A DNA stretch of 38,943 nt. It comes from Gammaproteobacteria bacterium (GTDB lineage Bacteria; Pseudomonadota; Gammaproteobacteria; Eutrophobiales; Eutrophobiaceae). How positions within the stretch are numbered: the first letter of the stretch is position 1; every line of letters starts with the position of its first letter. The notes under the pieces are model-generated. The model saw only the letters and a list, made by a program, of their open reading frames with translations. It was not told the origin of the DNA and ran no database searches. The DNA is taken from positions 1-38,943 of the forward strand of contig JAPOQU010000075.1 of NCBI GenBank assembly GCA_026710545.1, read 5' to 3'. This document shows positions 25,638-34,554 of this stretch, in pieces. Position numbers and translations under genes: made by a program.

Positions 25638-27164
25638 CTAATGCACATGCGGGGTGCGCGTTGCGAATTCCCTGAAACAGGCTGCCAGTATCTCCGTCTC
25701 GGACCAGTTATCCGCTGTGAATGTTTCTACCAGCTTGCGCCTGGATAATACGAATATGCGATCGCCCACTGCCATGAGTTCCTCAATTTCGCTGGAGGTA
25801 AACAGTATGGTCTTGCCCTCATGGCGCAAATCGAACATCAGGTTATAAATCATGTTTTTCGTGCCGACGTCGATCCCTCGCGTGGGTTCGTCAAACAGGA
25901 ATATGTCCGAATTACAGTACAGCCACCTGGCAATCAGTATTTTTTGCTGGTTCCCTCCGCTGAGCTGATCTATATCCTGGTCCAGGCCGTCACATTTAAC
26001 GCTCAACTCTTCGACCAGCTTTTCCGCGGCAGCGGCCTCACGCCTGTTATCAAGCAGGGACATCGAAGCAACACCTTGCAGGTCTCCGGGTACCATCATG
26101 TTTGTCAACACCGGATGACCCGGGTACAAGCCCATGGATTGCCGGTCTTCGCCCAGGTATGCCATCCCTGATCTTTTTGCCGTTCCCGGGTTGCTGATAC
26201 GCACTTTTTCGCCTGCCGAGTGCCGGCTGATAGCGCCGCCCGTCAACGGGGTCAGACCGAACAGGGCATTCAACAACTCGCTGCGACCCGAACCTGATAA
26301 CCCGGCGATACCGATTATCTCTCCCGCCCGGGCCGTGAAACTTATCTCATGGGGCAGTTCTTCAGTGGTTATGTGCTCCACTTCAAGAACAGGTTCCGGT
26401 GTCTGCGCGGCGGCGCACCGCGCGGTTTTGTTTCCGGTTTGAAAATCGCCGCTCATGTATTCCATAAGCTCGGCTACGCCCATGGAACCGGCGGGAGCGG
26501 TAGTTACGATACGCCCGTCCCTGAGAACGGTAACGTTATCCGATACCTCCAGTACGTCCTGTAAGCGGTGACTGATGTAAATAACCGATGTCCCGGACGC
26601 AGCCAGCCCGGTGACGATTTCGTGCAGAACAGAGGCTTGTTGTGCCGTGAGGGCGGCAGTCGGCTCATCCAGGATCAGTACCCTGCAATCCAGGAAGACC
26701 GACTTGGCAAATTCCAGCAACTGGCGCTCAGCCAGGCCCAGTGTCCCGGTGCGCGTGTCCGGGTCGAGAGACCCCAGGCCGACACGCTGCAGTATCGAAC
26801 GGGTTCGCTGTTCGAGTTCCTGACCGGAGATAACGGAACAACTATGCGGCAACTTGCGCAAGGCGATGTTTTCCGTAACGCTCAGGGGATTGATCAAACT
26901 CAATTCCTGCGCGGCACAGGAAATACCGGCCTCAAAAGCGTCTTTCGGACCGGACGGTTCGTATTCAACCCCGTCCAGGGTTATCATGCCGTTGTCCTTG
27001 CTGACAAAGCCGGCCAGGATACTGCCGAACGTGGTCTTGCCGGCGCCATTCTCACCCACGAGTCCATGTATTTCCCCGCGCTTGACGGTCAGGTTGATAC
27101 CAGTCAGGACCGGGACTGAAAACGACTTGTGAAGGTTTTGAATACTTAAACGAGCCGCCGCCAT
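25638..27164 (-). CDS. sugar ABC transporter ATP-binding protein (RbsA-like, duplicated ABC domains)
   Basis: A 508-residue protein with two ABC domains in tandem, as in RbsA/XylG/MglA. The first has Walker A GENGAGKTT (about 37-45), the signature LGLAERQLLEFAK and Walker B VLILDEPTAAL. The second has a degenerate Walker A (GLSGSGRSE), the intact signature LSGGNQQKI and Walker B FLFDEPTRGID. The degenerate second site is normal for this family. It energises uptake by the permease encoded downstream and lies 7 bases after the binding-protein gene. A methionine-less variation such as GTTFGS after Walker A is not unusual. Confidence 0.92.
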   Translation of the reverse strand: MAAARLSIQNLHKSFSVPVLTGINLTVKRGEIHGLVGENGAGKTTFGSILAGFVSKDNGMITLDGVEYEPSGPKDAFEAGISCAAQELSLINPLSVTENIALRKLPHSCSVISGQELEQRTRSILQRVGLGSLDPDTRTGTLGLAERQLLEFAKSVFLDCRVLILDEPTAALTAQQASVLHEIVTGLAASGTSVIYISHRLQDVLEVSDNVTVLRDGRIVTTAPAGSMGVAELMEYMSGDFQTGNKTARCAAAQTPEPVLEVEHITTEELPHEISFTARAGEIIGIAGLSGSGRSELLNALFGLTPLTGGAISRHSAGEKVRISNPGTAKRSGMAYLGEDRQSMGLYPGHPVLTNMMVPGDLQGVASMSLLDNRREAAAAEKLVEELSVKCDGLDQDIDQLSGGNQQKILIARWLYCNSDIFLFDEPTRGIDVGTKNMIYNLMFDLRHEGKTILFTSSEIEELMAVGDRIFVLSRRKLVETFTADNWSETEILAACFREFATRTPHVH

Positions 27165-27171
27165 CCCCTGG

Positions 27172-28134
27172 TTACTCTATGGAGGTTCCGGTGATCAGGT
27201 CAACAGGAGTTGTCTTGTCTTCCAGGGGCAAATCGGACTGCAAGGCCTCCAGCGCGAATTCGATGCCGTACACGGCCAGCAGGTCCGCATGCTGGTCTAT
27301 GGTTGCCAGGACGTTGCCGCCCCTGATGAGGTCGTGCAGCGCGCTGATATTGTCAAACCCGACTATCTGCACCTGGTCTTCCTTGCCGGCCTGCGAGACG
27401 GCCGCCGCCGCGCCCAGCGCCATGTTGTCGTTGCTGCACAAAATCGCAGCCAGGTCGGGATGTTGCACCAGGATCGCAGCCGTTACCGTGACTGCCATCG
27501 TCTGGTCCCACTGCGCGCTTTGTTGCGCCACGATATTCATCCCCGCATCTTTCATCGCCTTTCTGAACCCTGCGGTGCGCCGCTGCGAATTAAACGCCGT
27601 AGGCACGCCCTCCAGTATCGCGACCTGGTCTCCGGGCGCCAGTTTTGACGCCAGGTGTGTGCCGACCATTTCGGCGCCCAGGAAATTATCCGGTCCGACA
27701 AACGGGATTGTTAAGCCGTATTCACTGAGTATGTCTTTTTCCAGCCGGTTATCTATGTTGATAATGATAATACCGGCCGTTTCCGCGCGCGCCAGCGCCG
27801 GAACAACTGCTTTCGAGTCCGCCGGCGAGATGACGATGGCGTCCACGTTCGAGGCTATCATCTGGTCAATCAGGGCAACCTGCTGGGCGAGGTCCACTTC
27901 ATTCTTGATCCCGTTGATTACCAGGTCGTAACGCTCATCATTTAACTCCTGGTGGGCTCTGGCCCCATCCGCCATGGTGACAAAAAACTCGTTTGCCAGG
28001 GATTTCATGACAAGGGCAATCGTTGGACGATCCGCGCCCGGGGCGGAACCCTGGGCAGTTTGTTCGGAATCCGCGCAGGATATTGCAACAGACAGATACA
28101 GGAGGGCTGCCGGAAATTTCAATGTTTGCCGCAT
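27172..28134 (-). CDS. periplasmic sugar-binding lipoprotein (RbsB-like)
   Basis: A substrate-binding protein of the ribose/galactose type (Peripla_BP_4). From ATG 28134 it starts with a signal of 20 residues ending in VAISC, a likely lipobox with Cys20. The family pattern PTIALVMKSLANEFFVTM, DAIVISPADS and IVGFDNISALHDLIRGG follows. Upstream in-frame ATGs at 28155 and 28170 give an unusually long signal, so I prefer 28134, although the 12-residue longer form cannot be excluded. It is the first gene of the importer operon; its promoter region overlaps that of the divergent nucleoside hydrolase. The ligand is probably ribose or a nucleoside-derived sugar. Confidence 0.88.
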   Translation of the reverse strand: MRQTLKFPAALLYLSVAISCADSEQTAQGSAPGADRPTIALVMKSLANEFFVTMADGARAHQELNDERYDLVINGIKNEVDLAQQVALIDQMIASNVDAIVISPADSKAVVPALARAETAGIIIINIDNRLEKDILSEYGLTIPFVGPDNFLGAEMVGTHLASKLAPGDQVAILEGVPTAFNSQRRTAGFRKAMKDAGMNIVAQQSAQWDQTMAVTVTAAILVQHPDLAAILCSNDNMALGAAAAVSQAGKEDQVQIVGFDNISALHDLIRGGNVLATIDQHADLLAVYGIEFALEALQSDLPLEDKTTPVDLITGTSIE

Positions 28135-28161
28135 AAGATAACCCGTAGTCCGCATAATAGT

Positions 28162-28192
28162 TTGCAACATAGTCTACCGGGCACATATTATA
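28162..28192. promoter_or_regulatory. overlapping divergent promoters (importer operon / nucleoside hydrolase)
   Basis: Plus strand: TTGCAA (28162-28167), an 18-base spacer and TATTAT (28186-28191), toward the nucleoside hydrolase. Minus strand: a perfect TATAAT at 28187-28192, toward the importer operon, with no good -35 visible. The two -10 elements share five bases, so polymerase could occupy only one direction at a time. Confidence 0.5.
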
Positions 28193-28231
28193 ACAAACGT
28201 CGCATCGACTGCCGTTCAAACAGGAGGGGTC

Positions 28232-29290
28232 ATGTTGAGAAGGTTACTTATTTTATCCATAGCCGTTTATATGTTTACCGGCGTGGTTGCCGGTGTTGCA
28301 CGAGGCGAGGACCGTATCAAAATCATTTTTGATACCGACTTTGTCATGCCTCCTTACGATGACAGCATGGCGCTGATGTTGGCGCTGCAGTCCCCGGAAT
28401 TCGAAATCCTGGGCATTACCACCGTGGCCGGTAACGACAGCGTGGAGCGCGCCACGTCAGATGTTTTACGAATGCTTGAAATAGCAAAGCAGTCTGACAT
28501 ACCGGTATACAGGGGCGCAGATATGCCGCTGGTCCACGAAAAAAGTGATTTTGCAGTGCGTGAATACGGTAACTGGTATTCCGACGAACCAGCGCCGGTC
28601 CCTCCCGGCGGTTACGCCGAAAAAAAAGCGGAAGCTGAAAGTGCGGCATCCTTTATGGTCAGGTCGGTTCTGGAAAACCCGGGAGAGATCACGCTTGTTG
28701 CCATAGGCCCGTTGACCAATGTTGCCCAGGCAATCCGGGCAGATGCCGGGGTTGCCGAAAATGTGAAGCGGCTGGTCATTATGGGGGGAGCGATAGCGAT
28801 TCTTCCGGATGGTGGCGGCAATATTACGCCAAACGCGGAGTTCAATTTCTGGGTAGACCCGGAAGCCGCGTATACCACGCTTCGCTCGGGCATACCGATT
28901 GATTTATCTCCGCTCAACGTATCCCGAAAGAGTTCGTTATCCAATGCCTGGTATGAACAAATAGTGGCAACGGATACCCCGCTGACCCGGCTTCTGAAAA
29001 ATACCCTGGGGCAGCATTTTGCAAAAGAGCCGGACCGGATTTATTTCATGTATGACCAGATTGCCGTCGCAAGCCTCATCGACCCCACCCTTGTCACCAG
29101 GGAGCGGTTATATGTCGACGTTGATATTCACCATGGGATCAACTATGGCGTATCGGTTGGGGGGCGCAACTTGTGGCCCGGCGCTGAAGGAGCCGCACAG
29201 CTTGACGTCCAGTACGAACTCGACTGGCCCCGCTTCATCAACCTGTTTATAGAACGGATTGGAAGTCCGCTCCGCGGAATTGGGAATTAG
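28232..29290 (+). CDS. secreted inosine-uridine-type nucleoside hydrolase
   Basis: A 352-residue nucleoside N-ribohydrolase with a Sec signal peptide (about residues 1-25). The calcium/ribose site is the variant D34-T-D36-F-V-M-P-P-Y-D43-D44, longer than the classical DTDxGxDD, followed by LGITTVAGN, VYRGADMPL, AIGPLTNVAQAI, PNAEFNFWVDPEAA and a C-terminal DVDIHHG. Enzymes of this family split nucleosides into ribose and base. Export places it outside the cytoplasm, next to a divergent ribose-type importer. AGGAGGGG before ATG 28232 is a strong ribosome binding site. Confidence 0.88.
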   Translation: MLRRLLILSIAVYMFTGVVAGVARGEDRIKIIFDTDFVMPPYDDSMALMLALQSPEFEILGITTVAGNDSVERATSDVLRMLEIAKQSDIPVYRGADMPLVHEKSDFAVREYGNWYSDEPAPVPPGGYAEKKAEAESAASFMVRSVLENPGEITLVAIGPLTNVAQAIRADAGVAENVKRLVIMGGAIAILPDGGGNITPNAEFNFWVDPEAAYTTLRSGIPIDLSPLNVSRKSSLSNAWYEQIVATDTPLTRLLKNTLGQHFAKEPDRIYFMYDQIAVASLIDPTLVTRERLYVDVDIHHGINYGVSVGGRNLWPGAEGAAQLDVQYELDWPRFINLFIERIGSPLRGIGN

Positions 29291-29301
29291 GAATTCGTAA
29301 T

Positions 29302-29330
29302 TTTACAGGGTTTGCATATTTGTATAGAAT
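29302..29330 (+). promoter_or_regulatory. promoter for the ExbB-ExbD-VWA operon
   Basis: TTTACA (29302-29307), a 17-base spacer and TAGAAT (29325-29330), about 75 bases before the ExbB-like start. It suggests that the envelope operon is transcribed separately from the nucleoside hydrolase gene just upstream. Confidence 0.5.
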
Positions 29331-29405
29331 CGTTTCTAGTAATAAATCAAGCGTGTTGCCATAGAGGTCCTGCAGCAGATATCAACCTCAAATAACCCTT
29401 TGCTC

Positions 29406-30041
29406 ATGCTGGAAATATTTACAGACATACAAACATTGCTTGCGCTGGGAGGGCCGATAGTAGCGATTTTACTCGTTGCCTCCATATTCGGGCTGGCGTT
29501 GACCCTGCGGAAGTTTCTGCAGTTCTCAAAAGCAAGTGAACCCGTACTCAAGCGACTTTACCTGGCCGTGGAACAGTGGCACAGCGGAGAACAAAACAGC
29601 GCGCTCGCCATCATCAACAGTTCATCGCTGACGATTGCACATGACCTGCGTTTCGTACTGGAACAGCATTCCAGGGTGGACGGCGATTACCTCTACGATG
29701 AAATATTACGGCGCTCATCGGAATTCATACGTGAGTATGCGCGGAACCTCAGGATACTCGAATTGATTTATACCCTCGCGCCCGTGCTCGGGCTGCTGGG
29801 TACCGTTCTCGGCATGATAGATGCGTTCCGGGGCCTGGCGGGCAGCGCTGGTTCAGCGGCGGAATCTGCTGCGCTGGCCGGTGGCATCTGGGAAGCGTTA
29901 CTGACAACGGCAGTAGGGCTCTCCATAGCGATCTGTTTTGCCATATTGCATACATTGCTCGAGTCAAAACTGGAAGTGCTCACCAACCAGGTGAATGACG
30001 TATTCAGCCGGGCGCTGACACTGCCGGTTTCTTCCTCGTAA
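29406..30041 (+). CDS. MotA/TolQ/ExbB proton-channel family protein
   Basis: A 211-residue ExbB/TolQ-type protein with three membrane segments: about 10-32 (GGPIVAILLVASIFGLALTL), about 120-143 (YTLAPVLGLLGTVLGMIDAF) and about 158-185 (EALLTTAVGLSIAICFAIL). The last two carry the G-L-L-G-T-V and T-A-V-G-L hallmarks of the stator pentamer. ATG 29406 is preferred; TTG 29400 is in frame. It overlaps the first ExbD gene by one base (TAATG). With two ExbD-like proteins it should form a proton-driven motor in the inner membrane, here without any TonB or TolA gene beside it. Confidence 0.9.
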   Translation: MLEIFTDIQTLLALGGPIVAILLVASIFGLALTLRKFLQFSKASEPVLKRLYLAVEQWHSGEQNSALAIINSSSLTIAHDLRFVLEQHSRVDGDYLYDEILRRSSEFIREYARNLRILELIYTLAPVLGLLGTVLGMIDAFRGLAGSAGSAAESAALAGGIWEALLTTAVGLSIAICFAILHTLLESKLEVLTNQVNDVFSRALTLPVSSS

Positions 30042-30463
30042 TGCACACGGGTCCGGGGACTTTCCCTGTTTTGAAGTACCAACGGCGCAACAGGCGTTTG
30101 TCGCTGACGCCGCTCATAGACTGTGTGTTTATCCTGCTGGTTTTTTTCATGCTGCAGACAAATTTTTTCCGCCCGCACACTGTTGATTTTGCCAAAGCTG
30201 GCGGCGCGTCCGGCGCCGTATCGGATACGCAAACGGTTTCGGTTGAAATACATGAAAACGGCGCCATCTGGTTGAACGGCACAGCTACCGATATCGAATC
30301 CCTGCAAAAGTTCGCGTCCGGTATCATTTCTCCGGACAATACGCGTGTGGTGCTTGGCGTTGACCCCGGGGTGGTACTGCAACGTGCGGTAGACATAATG
30401 GATCTGTTCAACCGCCACGGTATTTCCAGTATCTCAATGACCGCTGCACAACAATTCGATTGA
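30041..30463 (+). CDS. ExbD/TolR family protein, first copy (channel Asp present)
   Basis: A 140-residue protein with one N-terminal membrane segment. RRLSLTPLIDCVFILLVFFM has the protonatable Asp (D27) of ExbD, TolR and MotB stators. A periplasmic domain with the ExbD-type alternating strands and helices follows (about 50-135). It is coupled to the ExbB gene by a one-base overlap and lies 18 bases before the second ExbD copy. It probably supplies the proton-carrying helix of the motor. Confidence 0.88.
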   Translation: MHTGPGTFPVLKYQRRNRRLSLTPLIDCVFILLVFFMLQTNFFRPHTVDFAKAGGASGAVSDTQTVSVEIHENGAIWLNGTATDIESLQKFASGIISPDNTRVVLGVDPGVVLQRAVDIMDLFNRHGISSISMTAAQQFD

Positions 30464-30481
30464 AACGGGGCCAGGCATCAG

Positions 30482-30916
30482 GTGCGCAGGACAAGGCAAC
30501 GTTCCAACTTCCGGCTTCCGCAACATCGCTTCGTAAGAAGCGGCAAGCAGCGGGAAGAGAATGTGATCCCCATGATAAACGTAATATTCCTGCTGCTGCT
30601 CTACTTTATGGTGGCAGGGAACCTGGATTCCGACTTTGATATCGACCTCCCTGTATCCACCCTGAGCACCAGGACAGAGGCAAACACTCCTGTCGTAAAC
30701 GTGGAGCGTAACGGGAACATCTGGTTTGAATCCCGCAATATGGATATCACCGGGTTGACGGCGGAACTTGCCGGGACCACCGGTAACGGGAAACTCAGGA
30801 TTCATGCAGACGCCAATGTAGACGCGCTTGTGATCTCGAACATAATGAAGGCTGCGGCTCAAGCCGGCATCTTCCGCTTCGCCCTGGTTACACAAAGCCG
30901 GGTTGATGCCCCTTAG
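30482..30916 (+). CDS. ExbD/TolR family protein, second copy (Asn at the channel Asp position)
   Basis: A 144-residue ExbD-like protein starting at GTG 30482. The N-terminal tail is very basic, then the membrane segment EENVIPMINVIFLLLLYFM follows, in which N33 occupies the position of the essential Asp of ExbD; the first copy has D27 there. The periplasmic domain is of ExbD type (about 60-140). If stators contain both copies, only one of the two helices could carry protons by the standard route. It is 6 bases from the VWA gene. Confidence is high for family and moderate for the functional reading. Confidence 0.85.
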   Translation: MRRTRQRSNFRLPQHRFVRSGKQREENVIPMINVIFLLLLYFMVAGNLDSDFDIDLPVSTLSTRTEANTPVVNVERNGNIWFESRNMDITGLTAELAGTTGNGKLRIHADANVDALVISNIMKAAAQAGIFRFALVTQSRVDAP

Positions 30917-30922
30917 AACGAC

Positions 30923-32035
30923 ATGTCGCGCCCGGTTAAAATTTTGATTGCCTGGGTCTCTTTGCTGCTATGCTCATCCATAATACACGCCCTGGTGATA
31001 TGGCACACAGGCCTGAGGATTGAGCCGGATGTGCCCCCCGCCCCTGAAAACGAACAGGAAATCCTTATCGAACAGGTACCTGAGACAACGGCCCGGCAAC
31101 CTGTGGTCCCCGAAGAGCAGCTTGAATTTGAACAGGAACTGGAGTTCGAGCCGCCGGATATCCTGGTTGCGCCCAAGGCGGCAATACCGCCTCCGCCTGA
31201 TGCCATCCTTGCCCTCAGGGCGCAGGGTCAGGGTTTTCAGGGTATTGACGTCCCCCGGGGTTTAGCTCTTGTTTCGATCAGTGAAGGCAGTGGTTACGGC
31301 GGGTTCAAGACCGGCGCCGGTAACGGTCTTGGAGACGGAACGGCCCGCTTCGTACCATACATAGCCGGCTTGCGCGAGGCAGGTCTGGATGTTGTTTTCT
31401 GCATCGATGCGACGGGTTCGATGGGGTGGGTTATCGACGAGGTAAAAACCCGCATTGAAGATATTACCCGTTTTGTGCGATCCCTGGTGCCCGTAGCCAG
31501 GTTCGGGATAGTTGCTTACCGGGATAACAACGACCCGGAATTTTTAACCCGCGCGCAAGCGCTGACGTACAGCACGGTAAAACTCCGGAAATTTCTCTCT
31601 GGCCTGAAGGCGGATGGGGGTGGCGACCGGGTAGAGGCAATTGACAGCGGGTTGGCCGATGCCATCAAGCTCTCCGGTTGGCGGATTGGCGCACGCAAGG
31701 TCATTATACTGGTGGGCGACGCCCCTGCCGGACAACAACGTATCGGAAATGTCATTCAGATGGTTGAACAGTTCAGCCGTTCCGGTGGAACCGTATCCAC
31801 TCTTGACGTCAGTGATCAGGCCAATCCCCAACTGCTGGAAGCCAAGCTGGGTCATGAGCTTCCGCGTCACCTGTATCGTAATGCGCCGATGCCGGAGTTC
31901 CTGCGGATCAGTGAAGCGGGCCGGGGCGATGCTGCAACACTGGATGGCGAAATAAAACTGACCAAACGCCTGGTAAAACTGATCATGGGGGATCAGTTCG
32001 CTGCGGAGATGCAGGCGTTACTCGATGAGCTATAG
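30923..32035 (+). CDS. membrane-anchored von Willebrand factor A domain protein
   Basis: A 370-residue protein. A single N-terminal membrane anchor (about 6-28) is followed by a Pro/Glu-rich periplasmic linker (about 34-93, TonB-like in composition), a Gly-rich stretch (about 121-140) and a VWA domain from about 155. The MIDAS metal site reads D162-A-T-G-S166, with Thr in place of the first Ser, and D266 in VGDAP. The anchor plus Pro-rich linker is the architecture of TonB or TolA, but the end domain is VWA. It lies directly after ExbB-ExbD-ExbD, so it may be the moved element of the motor. The partner and substrate are unknown. Confidence 0.8.
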   Translation: MSRPVKILIAWVSLLLCSSIIHALVIWHTGLRIEPDVPPAPENEQEILIEQVPETTARQPVVPEEQLEFEQELEFEPPDILVAPKAAIPPPPDAILALRAQGQGFQGIDVPRGLALVSISEGSGYGGFKTGAGNGLGDGTARFVPYIAGLREAGLDVVFCIDATGSMGWVIDEVKTRIEDITRFVRSLVPVARFGIVAYRDNNDPEFLTRAQALTYSTVKLRKFLSGLKADGGGDRVEAIDSGLADAIKLSGWRIGARKVIILVGDAPAGQQRIGNVIQMVEQFSRSGGTVSTLDVSDQANPQLLEAKLGHELPRHLYRNAPMPEFLRISEAGRGDAATLDGEIKLTKRLVKLIMGDQFAAEMQALLDEL

Positions 32036-32061
32036 AGCCGCATCACTATGGTGACAAAACC

Positions 32062-34380
32062 ATGAAAGCAGGTCGGGTAACAGCCGGGATGCTGGCCGTA
32101 CTGATCGCGGTAACGCCGGCGGCGGCCGCCGCTGATGACAGGGATATCATAGCAATCGTACGCGACTTTCATGCACAACTCATGACCGTCCCGGATGCAT
32201 CTCGCGTAGCTCGCATCGCAGCAGATCTGGGTCCCGTCATCGATGAGGTGCGCAAGACACCGAGACTGGAAGAACTCGAAACATTGCGGGAGCTTCTCGG
32301 AGCCATGGAAACGCGCACCGGGCAGATCCTGGCGGCTACGGAACGTAAAACAGGACAGGGCGAGGCTGCTCTTGAGCGCCTCTACCGCTCACAGGCGTGG
32401 GACGATCTGAGTTTCGCCGAAGCTGCGTTTATCTACTGGTCGGCATGGATTGACCTTGAAATTGCCCGGCAATCCCTGTCAGGCCGGGAAAGTATTCTGG
32501 CGCGCGCACGCAAGGGATTCCAGACAGCTTCATTGCAACTGTTCCGGCCGCAACTCTTTTATGGAGGATGGCTGGGTATCGGTTATGTCGACCTGGAACT
32601 GGGCCACACTGCCCGCGCCCGGCAGATCTTCGGAAAACTGGATGAAGCAGTGTCTGCGCTGCCGGATTCACCGGTCAAAGATGCCATATCTATGGAACTG
32701 CTGCTGCAGGAATTGCGTTTGGGTGACGTTACTGCTGCCGCCGCCGGTAAGGACATTAGCGCCGACCAGGCGCAAATGCTGCGCAGGGAATTATTCGCCA
32801 TATTGCAGGAAAGCCGCGCGCGGGGAAAACCTGATCACGCCATAGCGCAGCACCTGCAGTTACTCGTAAATGCCGGTCACATGGACCAGTCGTTACTTGA
32901 AAACCTGATGGCTTTTGCCCAGCAAGTTGCTGCTACCGGCGTTGACCCCTGGAATACCCTGGCTGCCGCAGAGTTCCGCCTGGCCCATAATGATTATCAA
33001 AAAGCCGTACAGAATTATGAAGCGTTTTTCAAGGAGTTCATACCGCAGCAGGGAATTAATCTTGACGTTTTTCGCTACCGCTGGGCGTTCGCCGCCTACA
33101 GGGACGGGAGTTACCAGACCGCGCTGGGAATCCTCGGGAAGCTCGACCGCCGGAAAGGACTGCCGGTTGAACTGGACAGGGCAACGGCAAAGCTGCTTTA
33201 CACGGTTCACCTGGCGCTCGCCCTGAGAGACAGCCATAAAACCAGCCACAAGCCCCTGCACTCGGCAGCACAACGGTTTGTGGACAAAAGTCCGGATGAC
33301 CCCGAGGCTGACCAGGCCCGCCTGCTCATTGCGCAAACCTCGCAGAGCGCTGATGCTGCCCTGGAGACACTCCGCCAGATCCGCTCAACTTCGGAATTCA
33401 AGGGTTCGGTGGAACGCACTTCATTTCATTTCCTGGCACGGGAATTCAACGCCAGGGTCACAACCTATCAAACGGAAGACGCTGTCGGCCTGGCCCGTCA
33501 AGGTATGGATGCTTTCAGGAAATTGCCCGGAGCAGACAGGGGAAATCCTCGCAATATCGCCTTGCTGTTGCAAATGCGCGCGCTTGCCGGACCGGAGCCG
33601 GCCAAGCTGGTCAATTCACTGGAGTTCCTGGGTAACCTGGGACAGGTTGAAGAGGAAAAACGTGAAGATCTGATCGCTGCACATCCGGATGAAATGATCA
33701 GGTCGCTGGGTTTCTTTATCATCGGGGGTGAGCGTGATGCGAACATCGATTATGCCTTGTCGTGGTCGCGGCTCCGGTTATATGACCGGCTGGGCAACTG
33801 GTCCAAACTGACGGAAATGATGCATTCGCTGGATGGGAGCAACAGCCTGGACCTTCCTCTGGAGCTGATATACCCCTGGATTGCCGCACGGAAAGATATA
33901 CGGCAACGACTGGAACTGGCCCGGCTGGCACACCCGGCCGCAGCAACGCTGCCTGATATCGATCGCAGGTTTTACCGTCTCATCACAGAGAGTTTTCTTT
34001 CCATAGATGACCAGGAAGCAGCCCACGAAAAAGCGCTGGCTTTCTCGCGGGAACATCCGAGTTCAGGTGATGCCTGGCGCTTGCTGGCGCGCACTGCCGA
34101 ATCGGCCGGCGACCCTTTTACTGCCGATAGAGCCTGGGGCGTAATTACCGATAAGGTATTACCGACATCTGATATCTGGTGGGAAGGTATGCTGAACAGG
34201 GTGCGTATCCGTTCCGGTTCGCAGAGGCCGGAACAGGCTTGTCCTCTGCTGGAGGTGTTGCAGCAGAGGGCCGAATACTTGCCGGAGAGCCAAAAAACCA
34301 CGTATGAAACATTCCTGGGAGACGCCCGGTGCCGTCCTGCCAATCCATCAATCCAGGGAACCTCTGAGATTAAGTCATAG
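32062..34380 (+). CDS. large periplasmic helical-repeat (TPR-like) protein
   Basis: A 772-residue protein with a clear Sec signal (1-23, cleaved near AAAAADD). The rest is almost entirely alpha-helical with TPR-like pairs, for example AEFRLAHNDYQKAVQNYEAFF (residues about 301-321), RWAFAAYRDGSYQTALGILG and the C-terminal EKALAFSREHPSSGDAWRLLA. No enzymatic motif was seen. It lies 26 bases after the VWA gene on the same strand and is probably the last gene of the ExbBD-VWA operon. A scaffold or partner role for the VWA protein in the periplasm is inferred from context. Confidence 0.7.
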   Translation: MKAGRVTAGMLAVLIAVTPAAAAADDRDIIAIVRDFHAQLMTVPDASRVARIAADLGPVIDEVRKTPRLEELETLRELLGAMETRTGQILAATERKTGQGEAALERLYRSQAWDDLSFAEAAFIYWSAWIDLEIARQSLSGRESILARARKGFQTASLQLFRPQLFYGGWLGIGYVDLELGHTARARQIFGKLDEAVSALPDSPVKDAISMELLLQELRLGDVTAAAAGKDISADQAQMLRRELFAILQESRARGKPDHAIAQHLQLLVNAGHMDQSLLENLMAFAQQVAATGVDPWNTLAAAEFRLAHNDYQKAVQNYEAFFKEFIPQQGINLDVFRYRWAFAAYRDGSYQTALGILGKLDRRKGLPVELDRATAKLLYTVHLALALRDSHKTSHKPLHSAAQRFVDKSPDDPEADQARLLIAQTSQSADAALETLRQIRSTSEFKGSVERTSFHFLAREFNARVTTYQTEDAVGLARQGMDAFRKLPGADRGNPRNIALLLQMRALAGPEPAKLVNSLEFLGNLGQVEEEKREDLIAAHPDEMIRSLGFFIIGGERDANIDYALSWSRLRLYDRLGNWSKLTEMMHSLDGSNSLDLPLELIYPWIAARKDIRQRLELARLAHPAAATLPDIDRRFYRLITESFLSIDDQEAAHEKALAFSREHPSSGDAWRLLARTAESAGDPFTADRAWGVITDKVLPTSDIWWEGMLNRVRIRSGSQRPEQACPLLEVLQQRAEYLPESQKTTYETFLGDARCRPANPSIQGTSEIKS

Positions 34381-34451
34381 GCGTTCCGTTTTATTGGACA
34401 TGAACATCTCTAACTAATTGATAAACAAGATTAAATAGTTTCTTTTTTATG

Positions 34452-34480
34452 TTGATTATCAGGGCGCATGCTGGTATAAT
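34452..34480 (+). promoter_or_regulatory. near-consensus sigma70 promoter without an obvious gene
   Basis: TTGATT (34452-34457), a 17-base spacer and a perfect TATAAT (34475-34480). It lies in the 34381-34947 stretch, which holds no intact gene. It could drive the decayed sequences downstream, the polyvalent-protein gene through a long leader, or a small RNA. Confidence 0.55.
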
Positions 34481-34554
34481 ATCACTGTAATTATCGGGCA
34501 GTCAATGGTGAACTTATGTTAACTCATTGATTTTTCGGTAAAAACAGGATATAA

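Noticed and set aside
29406..34380. Zorya defence system
   Set aside because: There is an ExbB/MotA-like and an ExbD-like gene, but the ExbB protein is short (211 residues, no long cytoplasmic tail as in ZorA), ExbD has no OmpA-like peptidoglycan domain, and ZorC/D/E are absent.
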